DNA of 64,000 bases from Oscillospiraceae bacterium. Its GTDB lineage: Bacteria > Bacillota > Clostridia > Oscillospirales > Ruminococcaceae. The notes under the pieces were generated by a model. It made no database searches. It worked only from the letters and a program-made list of their open reading frames with translations, and was not told the DNA's origin. Position numbers and translations under genes: made by a program. Shown piece after piece: positions 35,179-43,245 of the stretch (position 1 is its first letter; each line of letters opens with the position of its first letter). The DNA lies in the NCBI GenBank assembly GCA_018380115.1, contig JAGZUF010000025.1, forward strand, positions 4,865 to 68,864, read 5' to 3'.

Positions 35179-35844
35179 CTATATCCAATGAAAGTTCTCT
35201 TTGCCGGCAGCGGCTTCAAACTGATATTTTATGATGCCGAGGTCTATTTTGCTGTAAAATCCAAGCCCTGCCCTGGCGTGGACATTGCCGTTTTCATAAG
35301 AAAGATAAAATTTCTGCTGGTTCATTGCGGTAGGGGCCAGCAGGGCGGCATCTACCCCCGCCTGAAACCAAGCGGGGGTATTGGGGCCTGCATTGCTCAC
35401 GGCGCTGCGGCTTTTGGAGCGATGCGGTTTTCCAGCAGAGACGCCATGGCCAAGCGCTATCACAGCGGCCAGCCTTTCACGGCGTCCTATTTCAAATGCA
35501 CCAGCTGTTTTTCTGTATGTCAGGGCGGCCCAGCAGGTGTTCAGGCCAAGCTGCTGAGCTTTCAGCACGAGCCGCTGCCCGTAATAGCCGCATGCTTCCT
35601 CCAGGCGTCTGCCTTTTTCGCCCACCAAAGCGATGTAGTTTTGAACACCGGAAAAGCTGCCGTAATGCGCCAGAAAGCTGTCAAAGGCCCGGGGCTCGTT
35701 CACTACCAGTTGGATATGCAGGCCGCTTTCCCTGTTGCAGTGCTCTATTTCCTGATGAAGCACTGTTATGTCAGCCTTGCTCAAGGGTTCGAGTGTATAT
35801 TGGCGTACACTGTGCCGCTGCTTCATTGCCTGAAAAATATCCAT
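35179..35844 (-). CDS. Nitroreductase family protein
   Basis: This is an FMN-dependent oxidoreductase of the nitroreductase fold; such enzymes reduce nitro groups, quinones or flavins with NAD(P)H. The N-terminal FQAMKQRHSVRQYT (residues 4-17) is the FMN-binding signature, and GQRLVLKAQQLGLNTCW near 110 and AVIALGH near 145 agree. A second half with PAWFQAGVDAALLAPTAMN is the duplicated segment found in the larger nitroreductase type. ATG 35844 follows AAAAGGAG, giving 221 residues. It lies 22 bases after the frameshifted arsR and was probably controlled by it. Confidence 0.87.
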   Translation of the reverse strand: MDIFQAMKQRHSVRQYTLEPLSKADITVLHQEIEHCNRESGLHIQLVVNEPRAFDSFLAHYGSFSGVQNYIALVGEKGRRLEEACGYYGQRLVLKAQQLGLNTCWAALTYRKTAGAFEIGRRERLAAVIALGHGVSAGKPHRSKSRSAVSNAGPNTPAWFQAGVDAALLAPTAMNQQKFYLSYENGNVHARAGLGFYSKIDLGIIKYQFEAAAGKENFHWI

Positions 35845-35866
35845 GCTTTTTCTCCTTTTCAATCTC

Positions 35867-36248
35867 TTATTCTTCCGTTTCCGGCTGGGGCGGCTGCCTC
35901 ATCATTACCCTTGCCTGCTGCAGCATTTGCAGCAGAGCTTCTATTTCGCCGCAGTCAGAATGAAAAGAATAATAGTTTTTTGTTCCTTTCCGCCGCACGC
36001 GGATGATGCCGGCATCCTCTAATATGCGCAGATGATGAGATACTGCGGGGCAGGAAGACACACTTTTCCGCGATGGCTCTTGTGCAGCCTTTCATTTGCA
36101 GCATTTTGAGGATAAGGTGCTGGCGTTTTTTATCGCCAAGCACAAGCCGCGTGCGGCGGCATGCGGCAAATCGCCCTGCAAGCTGCGCCATCTCGCGGCT
36201 GAATGCTGCCATGTATATTAGCTTGTTTCGTTTGCCGGTATGGATCAT
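35867..36248 (-). pseudogene. ArsR family regulator, frameshifted
   Basis: Two overlapping minus-strand frames together make one ArsR-type winged-helix regulator. The upstream frame gives LGDKKRQHLILKMLQMKGCTRAIAEK and then loses homology; the downstream frame begins SSCPAVSHHLRILEDAGIIRVRRKG and ends normally (motifs quoted in part). Dropping one A from the AAAA run near 36066 would read IAESVSSCPAVSHHLRIL, a perfect match to the recognition-helix consensus. So a single-base insertion, or a sequencing error in a homopolymer, splits the gene. It lies immediately upstream of the nitroreductase gene. No clear ribosome site was found for either possible start. Confidence 0.72.
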
Positions 36249-36331
36249 TTTACTATATTTTTCAGGCCATGGCCGAATGGGAAAATTGCGACAAAATACT
36301 CCCTGCTGTGCAGCATGGGCGAAAGGGCTAA

Positions 36332-36366
36332 AAAGGGCGGGCCCATGTGCGGTGGGCCCGCCCTCT
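36332..36366 (-). terminator. Terminator after the zinc-ribbon gene
   Basis: On the minus strand AGGGCGGGCCC and GGGCCCGCCCT form a perfect stem, followed by TTTTTAGCCC. Confidence 0.85.
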
Positions 36367-36425
36367 CTGCATCCGTCAAAAGCCGCCCTCTCAAGCGGCC
36401 TGCCCGGCGCGGATAGAAAACCGGC

Positions 36426-36644
36426 TTACAGCGCAAAGTCCTCCGGCGAGAAGCCGGGCAGCTTGGGGGCGCGCTTTGGAATACGGCGCAAAGGGTCATA
36501 CCGGTAATACCTGCACTTAGACACCTGGCGCACAGGCCCCTTTTTTTCACAGTAGAAGCAGCCGGGCTGCGGGGCTTTGCGCCCGAATTCACAGTATTCG
36601 CAGCTGGGGCTGATTGTGGCGCCGAACAGCGGCTTTTCAAACAT
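36426..36644 (-). CDS. Small zinc-ribbon protein of unknown function
   Basis: The family is known only as conserved hypothetical as far as can be told. The 72-residue protein carries two Cys pairs, CEYC (15-18) and CFYC (29-32), plus C44, spaced like a zinc ribbon. After them comes a basic region CRYYRYDPLRRIPKRAPK and a C-terminal LPGFSPEDFAL. No membrane segment is present. GGAAGAGGAG precedes the ATG. It lies between the arsR remnant and the ylbJ-like gene, with its own terminator. Binding of nucleic acid is possible but unproven. Confidence 0.75.
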   Translation of the reverse strand: MFEKPLFGATISPSCEYCEFGRKAPQPGCFYCEKKGPVRQVSKCRYYRYDPLRRIPKRAPKLPGFSPEDFAL

Positions 36645-36712
36645 AGCGCTTGCTCCTCTTCCTTTGCGTTTTTTTTTATTATATCAGAGCAGGCCGTCAG
36701 CTTCAACTGTAT

Positions 36713-37765
36713 TCAGGTGCGCGCGCTGCGCCGCGGGCAGATGGCCAGCGCACACATGCAGAATACGGCGCACACTGCATCTGCGGGCATGCGCGAGGTG
36801 AAAACAGGGCCGCTGAAGGCCGCAGCGGGCAGGCTGACGGGAAACAGGTGCATCAGCACGGCCAGCACAGCGAGGCAGAGCGGCAGATGTGCAATGCGCG
36901 AGAGCGCCAGAGGGCGGAGAGAGATATTAGGATGTGTCAGTGCACGAACCTGTAAAAACACACAGGCGCCCATCAGGCTCAGGGCCGCCATGCACAGCGG
37001 TACACGGTATGCTGGCGCACATGTGCTGGCCTTCTGGCATGCGGCCGTCACCTCAAGCGGAAGACAAACGGCATACTGAGCCGGAGGCGAAGAGCCTGCG
37101 GGTGTATAAATGCCCGCCAGAAAAGAAAACAGTATGATATAGCCACATAAAACGGCCATAGAGAACACCGCGCCGCGCACCGCGGCAACAATGCCCTTTT
37201 CCGGCGGGGATGGGCGGTGCGGCGGCTGGGCATTGCCCTCTGGTGCAAGCCGGGAAGCGGCAAAACCGCACATGAGGCCGGCGGCGAACTGGCTTGCAAG
37301 CAGAAACCACCCTGCCTTCACACTGCCCAGCATGGCGAAACCGACACTGCCTACAATGAAGGCCGGGGAGGAGCCGATACAGCACACCAGAAGTACAGAG
37401 GCCTCGCGCGGGCTTATTTCACCCTCACGGTACATTCTGTCTACACTGCGCGCCGCCGAGGCAAATCCACCCAAAAGCCCGCAGAACAGCGCGGCCGGGG
37501 CCCGGCGGCTGCGGATGCCCAACGCCCGGGCCACAGGAATGAAGGGAATGCCGAAAAAGGACGCCAGCGGGCTTTGCAGCAGCAGCTCACATAAAACCAG
37601 AAAGGGGAACAGGGAGGGAATTACCGTCTCGCAGCATAGCTGCATGCCGCGCGCGGCCCCTTGCATGGCAATGCCGGGCCGTGCCAGCGTCTGCACCATG
37701 CACAAGATGAGAAACAGAAACCACGCGGCGCGCAGGCTGCGCCCTTTTTGCCATGGAGAACTCAT
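36713..37765 (-). CDS. ylbJ: YlbJ-like sporulation membrane protein
   Basis: The product resembles YlbJ, a polytopic membrane protein made under sigma-E in the mother cell and needed for a proper spore cortex and heat resistance in Bacillus. The 350 residues contain about eight to nine hydrophobic segments and nucleoside-recognition (Gate) type features such as VIPSLFPFLVLCELLLQSPLA (part), GLLGGFASAARSVDRMYREG and SPAFIVGSVGFAMLG. ATG 37765 follows GGGGGTGG; the frame extends upstream into the yqfC region but this has no support. It is divergent from yqfC with a 60-base gap, so the two may share sporulation control. Confidence 0.82.
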   Translation of the reverse strand: MSSPWQKGRSLRAAWFLFLILCMVQTLARPGIAMQGAARGMQLCCETVIPSLFPFLVLCELLLQSPLASFFGIPFIPVARALGIRSRRAPAALFCGLLGGFASAARSVDRMYREGEISPREASVLLVCCIGSSPAFIVGSVGFAMLGSVKAGWFLLASQFAAGLMCGFAASRLAPEGNAQPPHRPSPPEKGIVAAVRGAVFSMAVLCGYIILFSFLAGIYTPAGSSPPAQYAVCLPLEVTAACQKASTCAPAYRVPLCMAALSLMGACVFLQVRALTHPNISLRPLALSRIAHLPLCLAVLAVLMHLFPVSLPAAAFSGPVFTSRMPADAVCAVFCMCALAICPRRSART

Positions 37766-37825
37766 AACGCCACCCCCATTCCGATATATATGAATGATAC
37801 CGGATGAAAGAACAGGGAGGGCGCT

Positions 37826-38146
37826 ATGAAAAAACAGAAAAGGCGTGCGGAGCCGTTTTCGCTTTCGCGCGCGCTTGGCGCCGCCGGGCGCACGGAAGAG
37901 GTGCAGAAACTGCTGTATGGGAAACCGGCGCTGCATATCGACTGCACCGGGAATATCTCCATAGAAAATTGCCGGGAGATTTTGCAATATAATGAGGATG
38001 AGCTTTTGCTGGATATGGGGATATGCCGCGTAGCTTTCAAAGGTGACGGCATTCTGGTAGACACTTATCAGAAAGACAGAATCACTGCGCACGGACGGGT
38101 GTTTTCCGTCTCGTTCCACGGGAAAGATGAGGTGAGCGGCCAGTGA
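37826..38146 (+). CDS. yqfC: YabP/YqfC family sporulation protein
   Basis: YqfC is a small sigma-E-dependent protein of the mother cell; its exact role is unclear. The 106-residue product shows the family pattern LHIDCTGNISIENCREILQY and LLLDMGICRVAFKGDGILVD (both read in part), like YabP. AGGGAGGGC precedes the ATG. Its stop overlaps the start of yqfD (GTGA arrangement), as is usual for this pair. It heads a run of genes in the order yqfC-yqfD-phoH-ybeY-dgkA-era-yqzL-recO, close to the conserved Bacillus order. Confidence 0.88.
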   Translation: MKKQKRRAEPFSLSRALGAAGRTEEVQKLLYGKPALHIDCTGNISIENCREILQYNEDELLLDMGICRVAFKGDGILVDTYQKDRITAHGRVFSVSFHGKDEVSGQ

Positions 38147-39318
38147 GAAGAAAGCCCTTTCGCTTTGTGGAGGCCACCGTGCGCTTTGAAACTGAGGGCG
38201 GGCTGGGAGAGAAACTGCTCAGCCGGTGTGCGCGCGACCAAATAGAACTGGAAGCCGTGACACCTACGGCAACAGGCTTCAGGGGCCGTGTGCGTGCGCG
38301 TGACTATGCGGCACTGGCGAAGCATGCCCGGCGCTGCCACTGCCATGTGCGTGTGAAAGAACGTTATGGCGTTATGTTCTGGCTTGCTGCCTACCGGCGG
38401 CGTGCCGGCCTTCTGGCAGGCGCAGCCGCTGCGGCGCTTCTGCTGGCCCTCAGCCAGCGGCTTGTATGGAATATCACCTTTTTGAACTGTACTCAGGCAG
38501 AACAGCAGCAGCTTCGCACGCAGTTATACGAGCACGGCATCTATGAGGGCGCCTATGTGGATGCACAGATGTTGAAATATACGGCGAGTGAGATGTTTCT
38601 TTCTACGGATGAATACAGCTGGGTGACACTGAATTTTGTGCATGGGCGACTGGTGGCTGAAAAGGTGGACAGGACACAGCAGCCCCAGGCGCTGGAGCAG
38701 CAATACTGTGATTTTGTGGCCGCCGAGGACGGACGCCTCACTCGGCTGGATGTCTCTGGCGGGTTTGTGCGCCGCCGCGAGGGCGAGACCGTCTCGAAGG
38801 GGGAGGTGCTCGTGTCCAGCGGACGGGTGGGGCGCAGCGGCGAAGCGCTGCTCAGCCCGGCGGCGGCAAAGGTGTATGCCGAGGTGGAAAAAATATATAC
38901 CTGTACCCAGCCCCTTCAGGTGTCGGCCCAGTGCCCCACAGGTGAAGTGCAGACAGCGCGGCGTCTGCTTGGGCCATGGGGAGCTTTGCCGCTTTCCCCA
39001 GGCTTGCAGGAGGACGGGCAGGGTATTACTCAGGTTGCGAGGCAGGGGGTTGCGCTGTTTGGCCTGCATTTTCCTGCAACTGTGGAAACTGCTACACTGA
39101 GAAGCACACAGACGGTGCAGGCGCGGCTTTCAAAAACGCTGGCCGCACAAACGGCACGGATGAAAATTTTTGATGAAATCAGCCGGGAGTTTGGCGAATA
39201 TACCCTTGTGAGCAGTGAAGAGCTGGTGGACGAAGGCCCGGATTCCGTCACTGTCACCCTGCGCGTGTGCATCGAAACAGATATTGCGCGCAAGGCTGAG
39301 TTCGGCGGTTTTACATGA
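38143..39318 (+). CDS. yqfD: Sporulation protein YqfD
   Basis: YqfD is a sigma-E-controlled membrane protein needed for efficient sporulation. The 391-residue product has an N-terminal cytoplasmic part, one membrane span at about residues 85-105 (RRRAGLLAGAAAAALLLALS), and a large C-terminal region outside that includes TRLDVSGGFVRRREGETVSKGEVLVSSG in part, an SH3-like barrel motif used by biotinyl-lipoyl-like folds. It starts at GTG 38143 inside the yqfC stop. After the stop there are about 95 bases with a TATAAT at 39382 before phoH, so phoH likely has its own promoter. Confidence 0.88.
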   Translation: MRRKPFRFVEATVRFETEGGLGEKLLSRCARDQIELEAVTPTATGFRGRVRARDYAALAKHARRCHCHVRVKERYGVMFWLAAYRRRAGLLAGAAAAALLLALSQRLVWNITFLNCTQAEQQQLRTQLYEHGIYEGAYVDAQMLKYTASEMFLSTDEYSWVTLNFVHGRLVAEKVDRTQQPQALEQQYCDFVAAEDGRLTRLDVSGGFVRRREGETVSKGEVLVSSGRVGRSGEALLSPAAAKVYAEVEKIYTCTQPLQVSAQCPTGEVQTARRLLGPWGALPLSPGLQEDGQGITQVARQGVALFGLHFPATVETATLRSTQTVQARLSKTLAAQTARMKIFDEISREFGEYTLVSSEELVDEGPDSVTVTLRVCIETDIARKAEFGGFT

Positions 39319-39415
39319 AAAGTCGTGGAAATTTTGTAGGACTTGTGCACAAAATAGTCTTTAATATTTTGATAAATCTGCTATAATAAAAGGGAATGGA
39401 AAGTGAGGCAAACGG

Positions 39416-40384
39416 ATGGCAGAAACAAGAATGGAAGTGGATTCCATGGATACCGCGCTGGCGGTGTTCGGCAGCTGTGATGAGAATATCCGTCTTTTGG
39501 AGCAGGCGCTGGGCGTTACCGTAGTGTGCCGCGGCACGGAACTGAAGTTTTCCGGCCCGGAAGAGGCTGTGCAGAAGGCGCGCCGCGCGGTGGACGCCAT
39601 GCTGTCTCTGCGGGAGGGCGGCACGCCGCTGGAGGAGCAGACGGTCCGCTATTGCATCTCGCTGGCAGATGCAGGCGAAGAGGAAAAGGTGCAGGAGCTT
39701 GCGGGCGGCTGCATTGCCATCACAGCAAAGGGCCGCCCGGTGCGCCCAAAGACTCTGGGGCAGAAGCAGTATGTAGAGGCCATTTTGAAAAACGCCGTCA
39801 CCTTCGGCGTGGGGCCCGCTGGCACGGGAAAAACATATCTTGCCGTGGCCATGGCGGTAAAGGCATTCAAGGCGAGGCAGGTGGGCCGCATTATCCTTAC
39901 GCGCCCGGCGGTGGAAGCGGGCGAGAAGCTGGGCTTTCTGCCGGGTGATTTGCAGAATAAAGTGGACCCATACCTGCGCCCCCTGTATGACGCCCTGTTT
40001 GATATGCTGGGGGCAGAGACGTATCAAAAGCTGCTGGAAAAGCAGTTGATAGAGGTGGCGCCTTTGGCTTACATGCGCGGGCGCACACTGGACGACGCCT
40101 TTATCATTTTGGATGAGGCACAGAATACGAGCCCTGAGCAGATGAAAATGTTCCTCACGCGCATGGGCACGGGCTCTAAGGTGGTGGTGACGGGCGACGT
40201 CACACAGATAGACCTTCCGGATAAAGCGCGCTCCGGCCTTGTGGATGCGCTGCAGGTGCTGAAAACCGTGCAGGGCATTGCCATGATGTTCTTTTCGGAA
40301 AAGGATGTAGTGCGCCACCGCCTTGTGCAGGAGATTATCCGGGCATACGATAAAGCGCAGGCCGTCAGGCACAAGCGGGGCTGA
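39416..40384 (+). CDS. phoH: PhoH family ATPase
   Basis: PhoH is a P-loop ATPase related to superfamily 1 helicases and is linked by context to RNA and ribosome metabolism; its action is not settled. The 322-residue protein has Walker A GPAGTGKT (133-140), ILTRPAVEAGEKLGFLPGD, the Walker B-like FIILDEAQNTSPEQMKMFLTR and a final VTGDVTQIDLP. An N-terminal KH-like region (residues 10-65) is typical. It lies ahead of ybeY, a conserved pair. A GTGAGG site precedes the ATG. Confidence 0.94.
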   Translation: MAETRMEVDSMDTALAVFGSCDENIRLLEQALGVTVVCRGTELKFSGPEEAVQKARRAVDAMLSLREGGTPLEEQTVRYCISLADAGEEEKVQELAGGCIAITAKGRPVRPKTLGQKQYVEAILKNAVTFGVGPAGTGKTYLAVAMAVKAFKARQVGRIILTRPAVEAGEKLGFLPGDLQNKVDPYLRPLYDALFDMLGAETYQKLLEKQLIEVAPLAYMRGRTLDDAFIILDEAQNTSPEQMKMFLTRMGTGSKVVVTGDVTQIDLPDKARSGLVDALQVLKTVQGIAMMFFSEKDVVRHRLVQEIIRAYDKAQAVRHKRG

Positions 40385-40441
40385 GCACCCGTCTGCCTGC
40401 GGCGGATACAGGAAACATGAAAAGAAAGGAATGTGAGCACC

Positions 40442-40942
40442 ATGTCGCATAAAGTGTACATCACCAATAAACAGAAGGCCGTAAAGGTCCCATCGGGCCT
40501 GCGCATCCTCATTCGGCGTGCGTGCCATGCTGTGCTGGAATACGAGCATTTTGAGGGTTCTGCTGAGATAAGCGTTACCTTTGTAGATGACGAAGAGATT
40601 GCACGGCTGAATGAGCAGTACCGCAACAAGCCCCAGCCTACAGATGTGCTGAGCTTCCCTCTTGGCGAAAATGGTAAATACGATATCAACCAGGAGACGG
40701 GCGCAGCCATGCTGGGCGATATCGTCATTTCCATGCAGCGGGCTATGGAGCAGGCTTCTCTGTACGGCCATTCGCTTCAGCGCGAGGTGGCCTACCTGAC
40801 AGTGCACTCCATGTTCCACCTGCTGGGGTATGACCATGAGGCGGGCGGCCTAGAGGCCGTGCGCATGCGCGAAAAGGAAGAAGCCACGCTGATACAGCTT
40901 GGCCTTCCGCGCACAGTCTCTTACAGCGTGGACCAAATATGA
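40442..40942 (+). CDS. ybeY: Endoribonuclease YbeY
   Basis: YbeY is a zinc-dependent RNase acting in 16S rRNA maturation and ribosome quality control. The zinc motif is intact as HSMFHLLGYDH with ligands H122, H126 and H132. Further family marks are LNEQYRNKPQPTDVLSFP and MLGDIVIS. ATG 40442 behind AAAGGA gives 166 residues; an in-frame GTG at 40433 lies too close to the ribosome site. Its stop overlaps the dgkA start (ATGA), indicating coupled translation. Confidence 0.96.
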   Translation: MSHKVYITNKQKAVKVPSGLRILIRRACHAVLEYEHFEGSAEISVTFVDDEEIARLNEQYRNKPQPTDVLSFPLGENGKYDINQETGAAMLGDIVISMQRAMEQASLYGHSLQREVAYLTVHSMFHLLGYDHEAGGLEAVRMREKEEATLIQLGLPRTVSYSVDQI

Positions 40943-41397
40943 AAAAACAACCTTTTCTGCACAGCTTCCGCTATGCGGTGCAGGGCGTGCGGACGGCGCT
41001 GCGGGAGGAGCGCAACCTGCGCTTTCATGTGTGCGCCGCATTTTATGTGTATGTATTCAGCCTGTTTTACGAGTTCACGCGCGCAGAATACTGCCTTATC
41101 ACCATTATGGTGGGAGGTGTGATGGCGCTGGAGCTTGTGAATTCCAGTCTGGAACGCGCGGTGGAACGCCCTGTGCCGGAACGGTATATGACCGCCGGCG
41201 CCGTGAAGGATATGGCGGCAGGCGCCGTACTGGTGTTCAGTATTGCCAGCGCGGTGTGCGGTGTGCTTTTGTTCTGGGACATGCCTGCTTTTGCGCGCAT
41301 GTGGCGCTTTTTTCTGCGCTGGCCTGCGCTGGCCCTTGTGCTGGCGGCCACACTTGTGGTGGCATTCCGCTTTATTTTTGGCAAAAAGGGAGAATAG
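40939..41397 (+). CDS. dgkA: Diacylglycerol/undecaprenol kinase
   Basis: This small membrane kinase phosphorylates undecaprenol or diacylglycerol, recycling lipid carriers or lipids. The 152 residues include the motif REERNLRFHVCAAF near residue 23 and the catalytic segment LELVNSSLERAVE near residue 65, with three or four membrane segments. Gram-positive enzymes of this type usually prefer undecaprenol. It overlaps ybeY by four bases and ends three bases before the era start. The order ybeY-dgkA-era is conserved in Firmicutes. Confidence 0.92.
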   Translation: MKKQPFLHSFRYAVQGVRTALREERNLRFHVCAAFYVYVFSLFYEFTRAEYCLITIMVGGVMALELVNSSLERAVERPVPERYMTAGAVKDMAAGAVLVFSIASAVCGVLLFWDMPAFARMWRFFLRWPALALVLAATLVVAFRFIFGKKGE

Positions 41398-41400
41398 ATA

Positions 41401-42297
41401 TTGCAGACAAAAACAGTGTTTGCGGCCCTTGTGGGCAGGCCGAATGTGGGAAAATCCAGCCTTTTGAACCGGCTGGTGGGCGAAAAGGTGGCAATTGTGA
41501 CGGCAAAGCCCCAAACGACGCGCACGCGCATCACGGGGATTTTGACAAAGGGCCCTACGCAGTTTGTATTTCTGGACACGCCCGGCATCCATGCCCCGCG
41601 CACAAAGCTGGGCAGGCGCATGGTGAAAACAGTGGCGGACAGCGTGGCCGAGGTGGATGCTGCCGTGATGGTGTTTGAACCCTATGGGGAATTTACCCCG
41701 CAGGAGCAGGGCCTGATGGAGGACATCCGCGCAAAAAGGCTGCCCACCATTGGTGTAGTGAATAAAACAGACGTGCTGCGGCGCCCGGCAGACGGCGCGG
41801 CACGCATGGCACAGCTTGAGGCTGCAGGCGTTTTTGCCAAAGTGCTGTGTGTCAGCGCCCGCGAGGGCAGCGGCTGCGAAGAGCTTCTGGCGGCGATAGA
41901 GGCTTATTCTGTGGAAGGCCCGCATTATTTCCCGGATGACGCCTATACCGACATGCCGGAGAAGGCCCTTGTGGCGGAAGTGATACGGGAAAAGATGCTT
42001 ATGTTTTTGTACGACGAGATCCCGCACGGCACGGCGGTGACGGTAGAACGCTTCAAAGAGCGTCCGGGGCAGGAGCTTGTGGACATCGACATCAACATCT
42101 ATTGTGAAAAGAAAAGCCACAAGGGCATCATCATTGGCAAAGGCGGCGCCATGCTCAAGAAAATCGCCAGTGCGGCGCGCTTGGAGTGTGAAGAGTTTCT
42201 GGGCGTGCGGGTGAACCTGCAGTGCTGGGTGAAGATAAAAGATGACTGGCGCGATAATGACATGCTTTTGAACAGCCTGGGCTTCCGGCAAAATTAA
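41401..42297 (+). CDS. era: GTPase Era
   Basis: Era is an essential GTPase that binds 16S rRNA in 30S subunit assembly. The G1 motif is GRPNVGKSS (12-20), followed by the switch region QTTRTRITGI, the G3 motif DTPGIH and the G4 motif NKTD. The C-terminal KH domain is seen in IIIGKGGAMLKKI. The start is TTG 41401, just three bases after the dgkA stop, with AAAAAGGGAG upstream. The length of 298 residues is standard. A TATAAT lies at 42351 in the gap before yqzL. Confidence 0.97.
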   Translation: MQTKTVFAALVGRPNVGKSSLLNRLVGEKVAIVTAKPQTTRTRITGILTKGPTQFVFLDTPGIHAPRTKLGRRMVKTVADSVAEVDAAVMVFEPYGEFTPQEQGLMEDIRAKRLPTIGVVNKTDVLRRPADGAARMAQLEAAGVFAKVLCVSAREGSGCEELLAAIEAYSVEGPHYFPDDAYTDMPEKALVAEVIREKMLMFLYDEIPHGTAVTVERFKERPGQELVDIDINIYCEKKSHKGIIIGKGGAMLKKIASAARLECEEFLGVRVNLQCWVKIKDDWRDNDMLLNSLGFRQN

Positions 42298-42375
42298 AGC
42301 TGGCGCTTTTTTCCGTACATAATCTTTCATAATACGGCGAACAGTACCGCTATAATGATAGCGGAGGTGTTCGTC

Positions 42376-42531
42376 ATGCAGGACAACGGTTACTGGAAAC
42401 GCTTTGAAAGCACAGGCGCGGTGGGCGCTTATCTGGACTATAAGGCACAGAAGGAGCACGCAGGCAAGAAGGAGGCACAGCATGCAGACGACAACGATGG
42501 GCCTGGTGCTGCGCGCGACGAAAACAGGTGA
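42376..42531 (+). CDS. yqzL: YqzL-like small protein
   Basis: A 51-residue reading frame starts at ATG 42376 behind GCGGAGG and runs into the beginning of recO, overlapping it by 50 bases in another frame. Its N-terminus NGYWKRFESTGAVGAYLDYK has the W-x-x-F-x-x-T-G-x-x-x-x-Y-L-x-Y-K pattern of Bacillus YqzL, which lies at exactly this place between era and recO. The remaining 30 residues are hydrophilic and unlike YqzL. The function of the family is unknown. The long overlap with recO suggests translational coupling. Confidence 0.72.
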   Translation: MQDNGYWKRFESTGAVGAYLDYKAQKEHAGKKEAQHADDNDGPGAARDENR

Positions 42532-43222
42532 GGCAGACAGGGTGCTTTCCGTGCTGACGCCGGCAGGCATTGTTTCGGCCATTGCCAAGGGAAGCCTGCG
42601 GCTGAAAAACAGGCTGCACAGCGCCACGGGCCTGTTCTGCTATTCAGAATTTACCCTGTTTGAGGGGAAAACCATGTATATGGTGGACGAGGCCGAGGTG
42701 CGCGAGGTGTTTTGGGGCGTGCATGAAGACGTGGTGAACATGGCGCTGGCCATGTACTGCGCCGAATTTGTATCCACCCTGTCGCCCACGGGCGACGAGG
42801 CCGCGGCCCAGCTTCGCCTTCTTTTGAACAGCCTGTATTATCTCAGCGAAAAAAAGCGGGCCCCCGCGTTTATCAAGCCGGTGTACGAGCTTCGCGCACT
42901 GACGCTGGCGGGCTTTCTGCCGGGGCTTGTGGCATGTGCAGACTGCGTGAAATACGAGGGCGGCCCCTTTTGCTTTGACGCTGCCACAGGCCTTTTGTTC
43001 TGCGCGGAATGTGCGGCGAAACGGGGCCTTGCGGCAAACCTAGATGCCGCGGCCTTGGCGGCCATGCGGCACATTACTTACAGTGAAGACGAAAAGCTGT
43101 TCGGCTTTTCCATTGGGCCGGAAAGCCTTGCGCACCTGGGCGCTGCAGTAGAGCAGTATGTGCGCTATTGTGTGGACAAGCCGTTCAAAACCCTGGAATT
43201 TTACCACAGCGTCCTTGTGTGA
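42482..43222 (+). CDS. recO: DNA repair protein RecO
   Basis: RecO anneals strands and helps load RecA at gaps. The 246-residue protein has the N-terminal OB fold (GLVLRATKTGEADRVLSVLT in part) and a zinc site made of CADC near residue 155 and CAEC near residue 178. ATG 42482 follows GAAGGAGG and lies inside yqzL. The open frame extends upstream to 42404 but that part is the shadow of yqzL. mutS2 follows 23 bases later, so the two repair genes are likely co-transcribed. Confidence 0.94.
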   Translation: MQTTTMGLVLRATKTGEADRVLSVLTPAGIVSAIAKGSLRLKNRLHSATGLFCYSEFTLFEGKTMYMVDEAEVREVFWGVHEDVVNMALAMYCAEFVSTLSPTGDEAAAQLRLLLNSLYYLSEKKRAPAFIKPVYELRALTLAGFLPGLVACADCVKYEGGPFCFDAATGLLFCAECAAKRGLAANLDAAALAAMRHITYSEDEKLFGFSIGPESLAHLGAAVEQYVRYCVDKPFKTLEFYHSVLV

Positions 43223-43245
43223 GGGCGCGCATTGGAAGGAGACCC

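Noticed and set aside
34966..36006. 346-codon plus-strand frame opposite the nitroreductase and arsR remnant
   Set aside because: No ribosome site, no motif; explained by the minus-strand genes.
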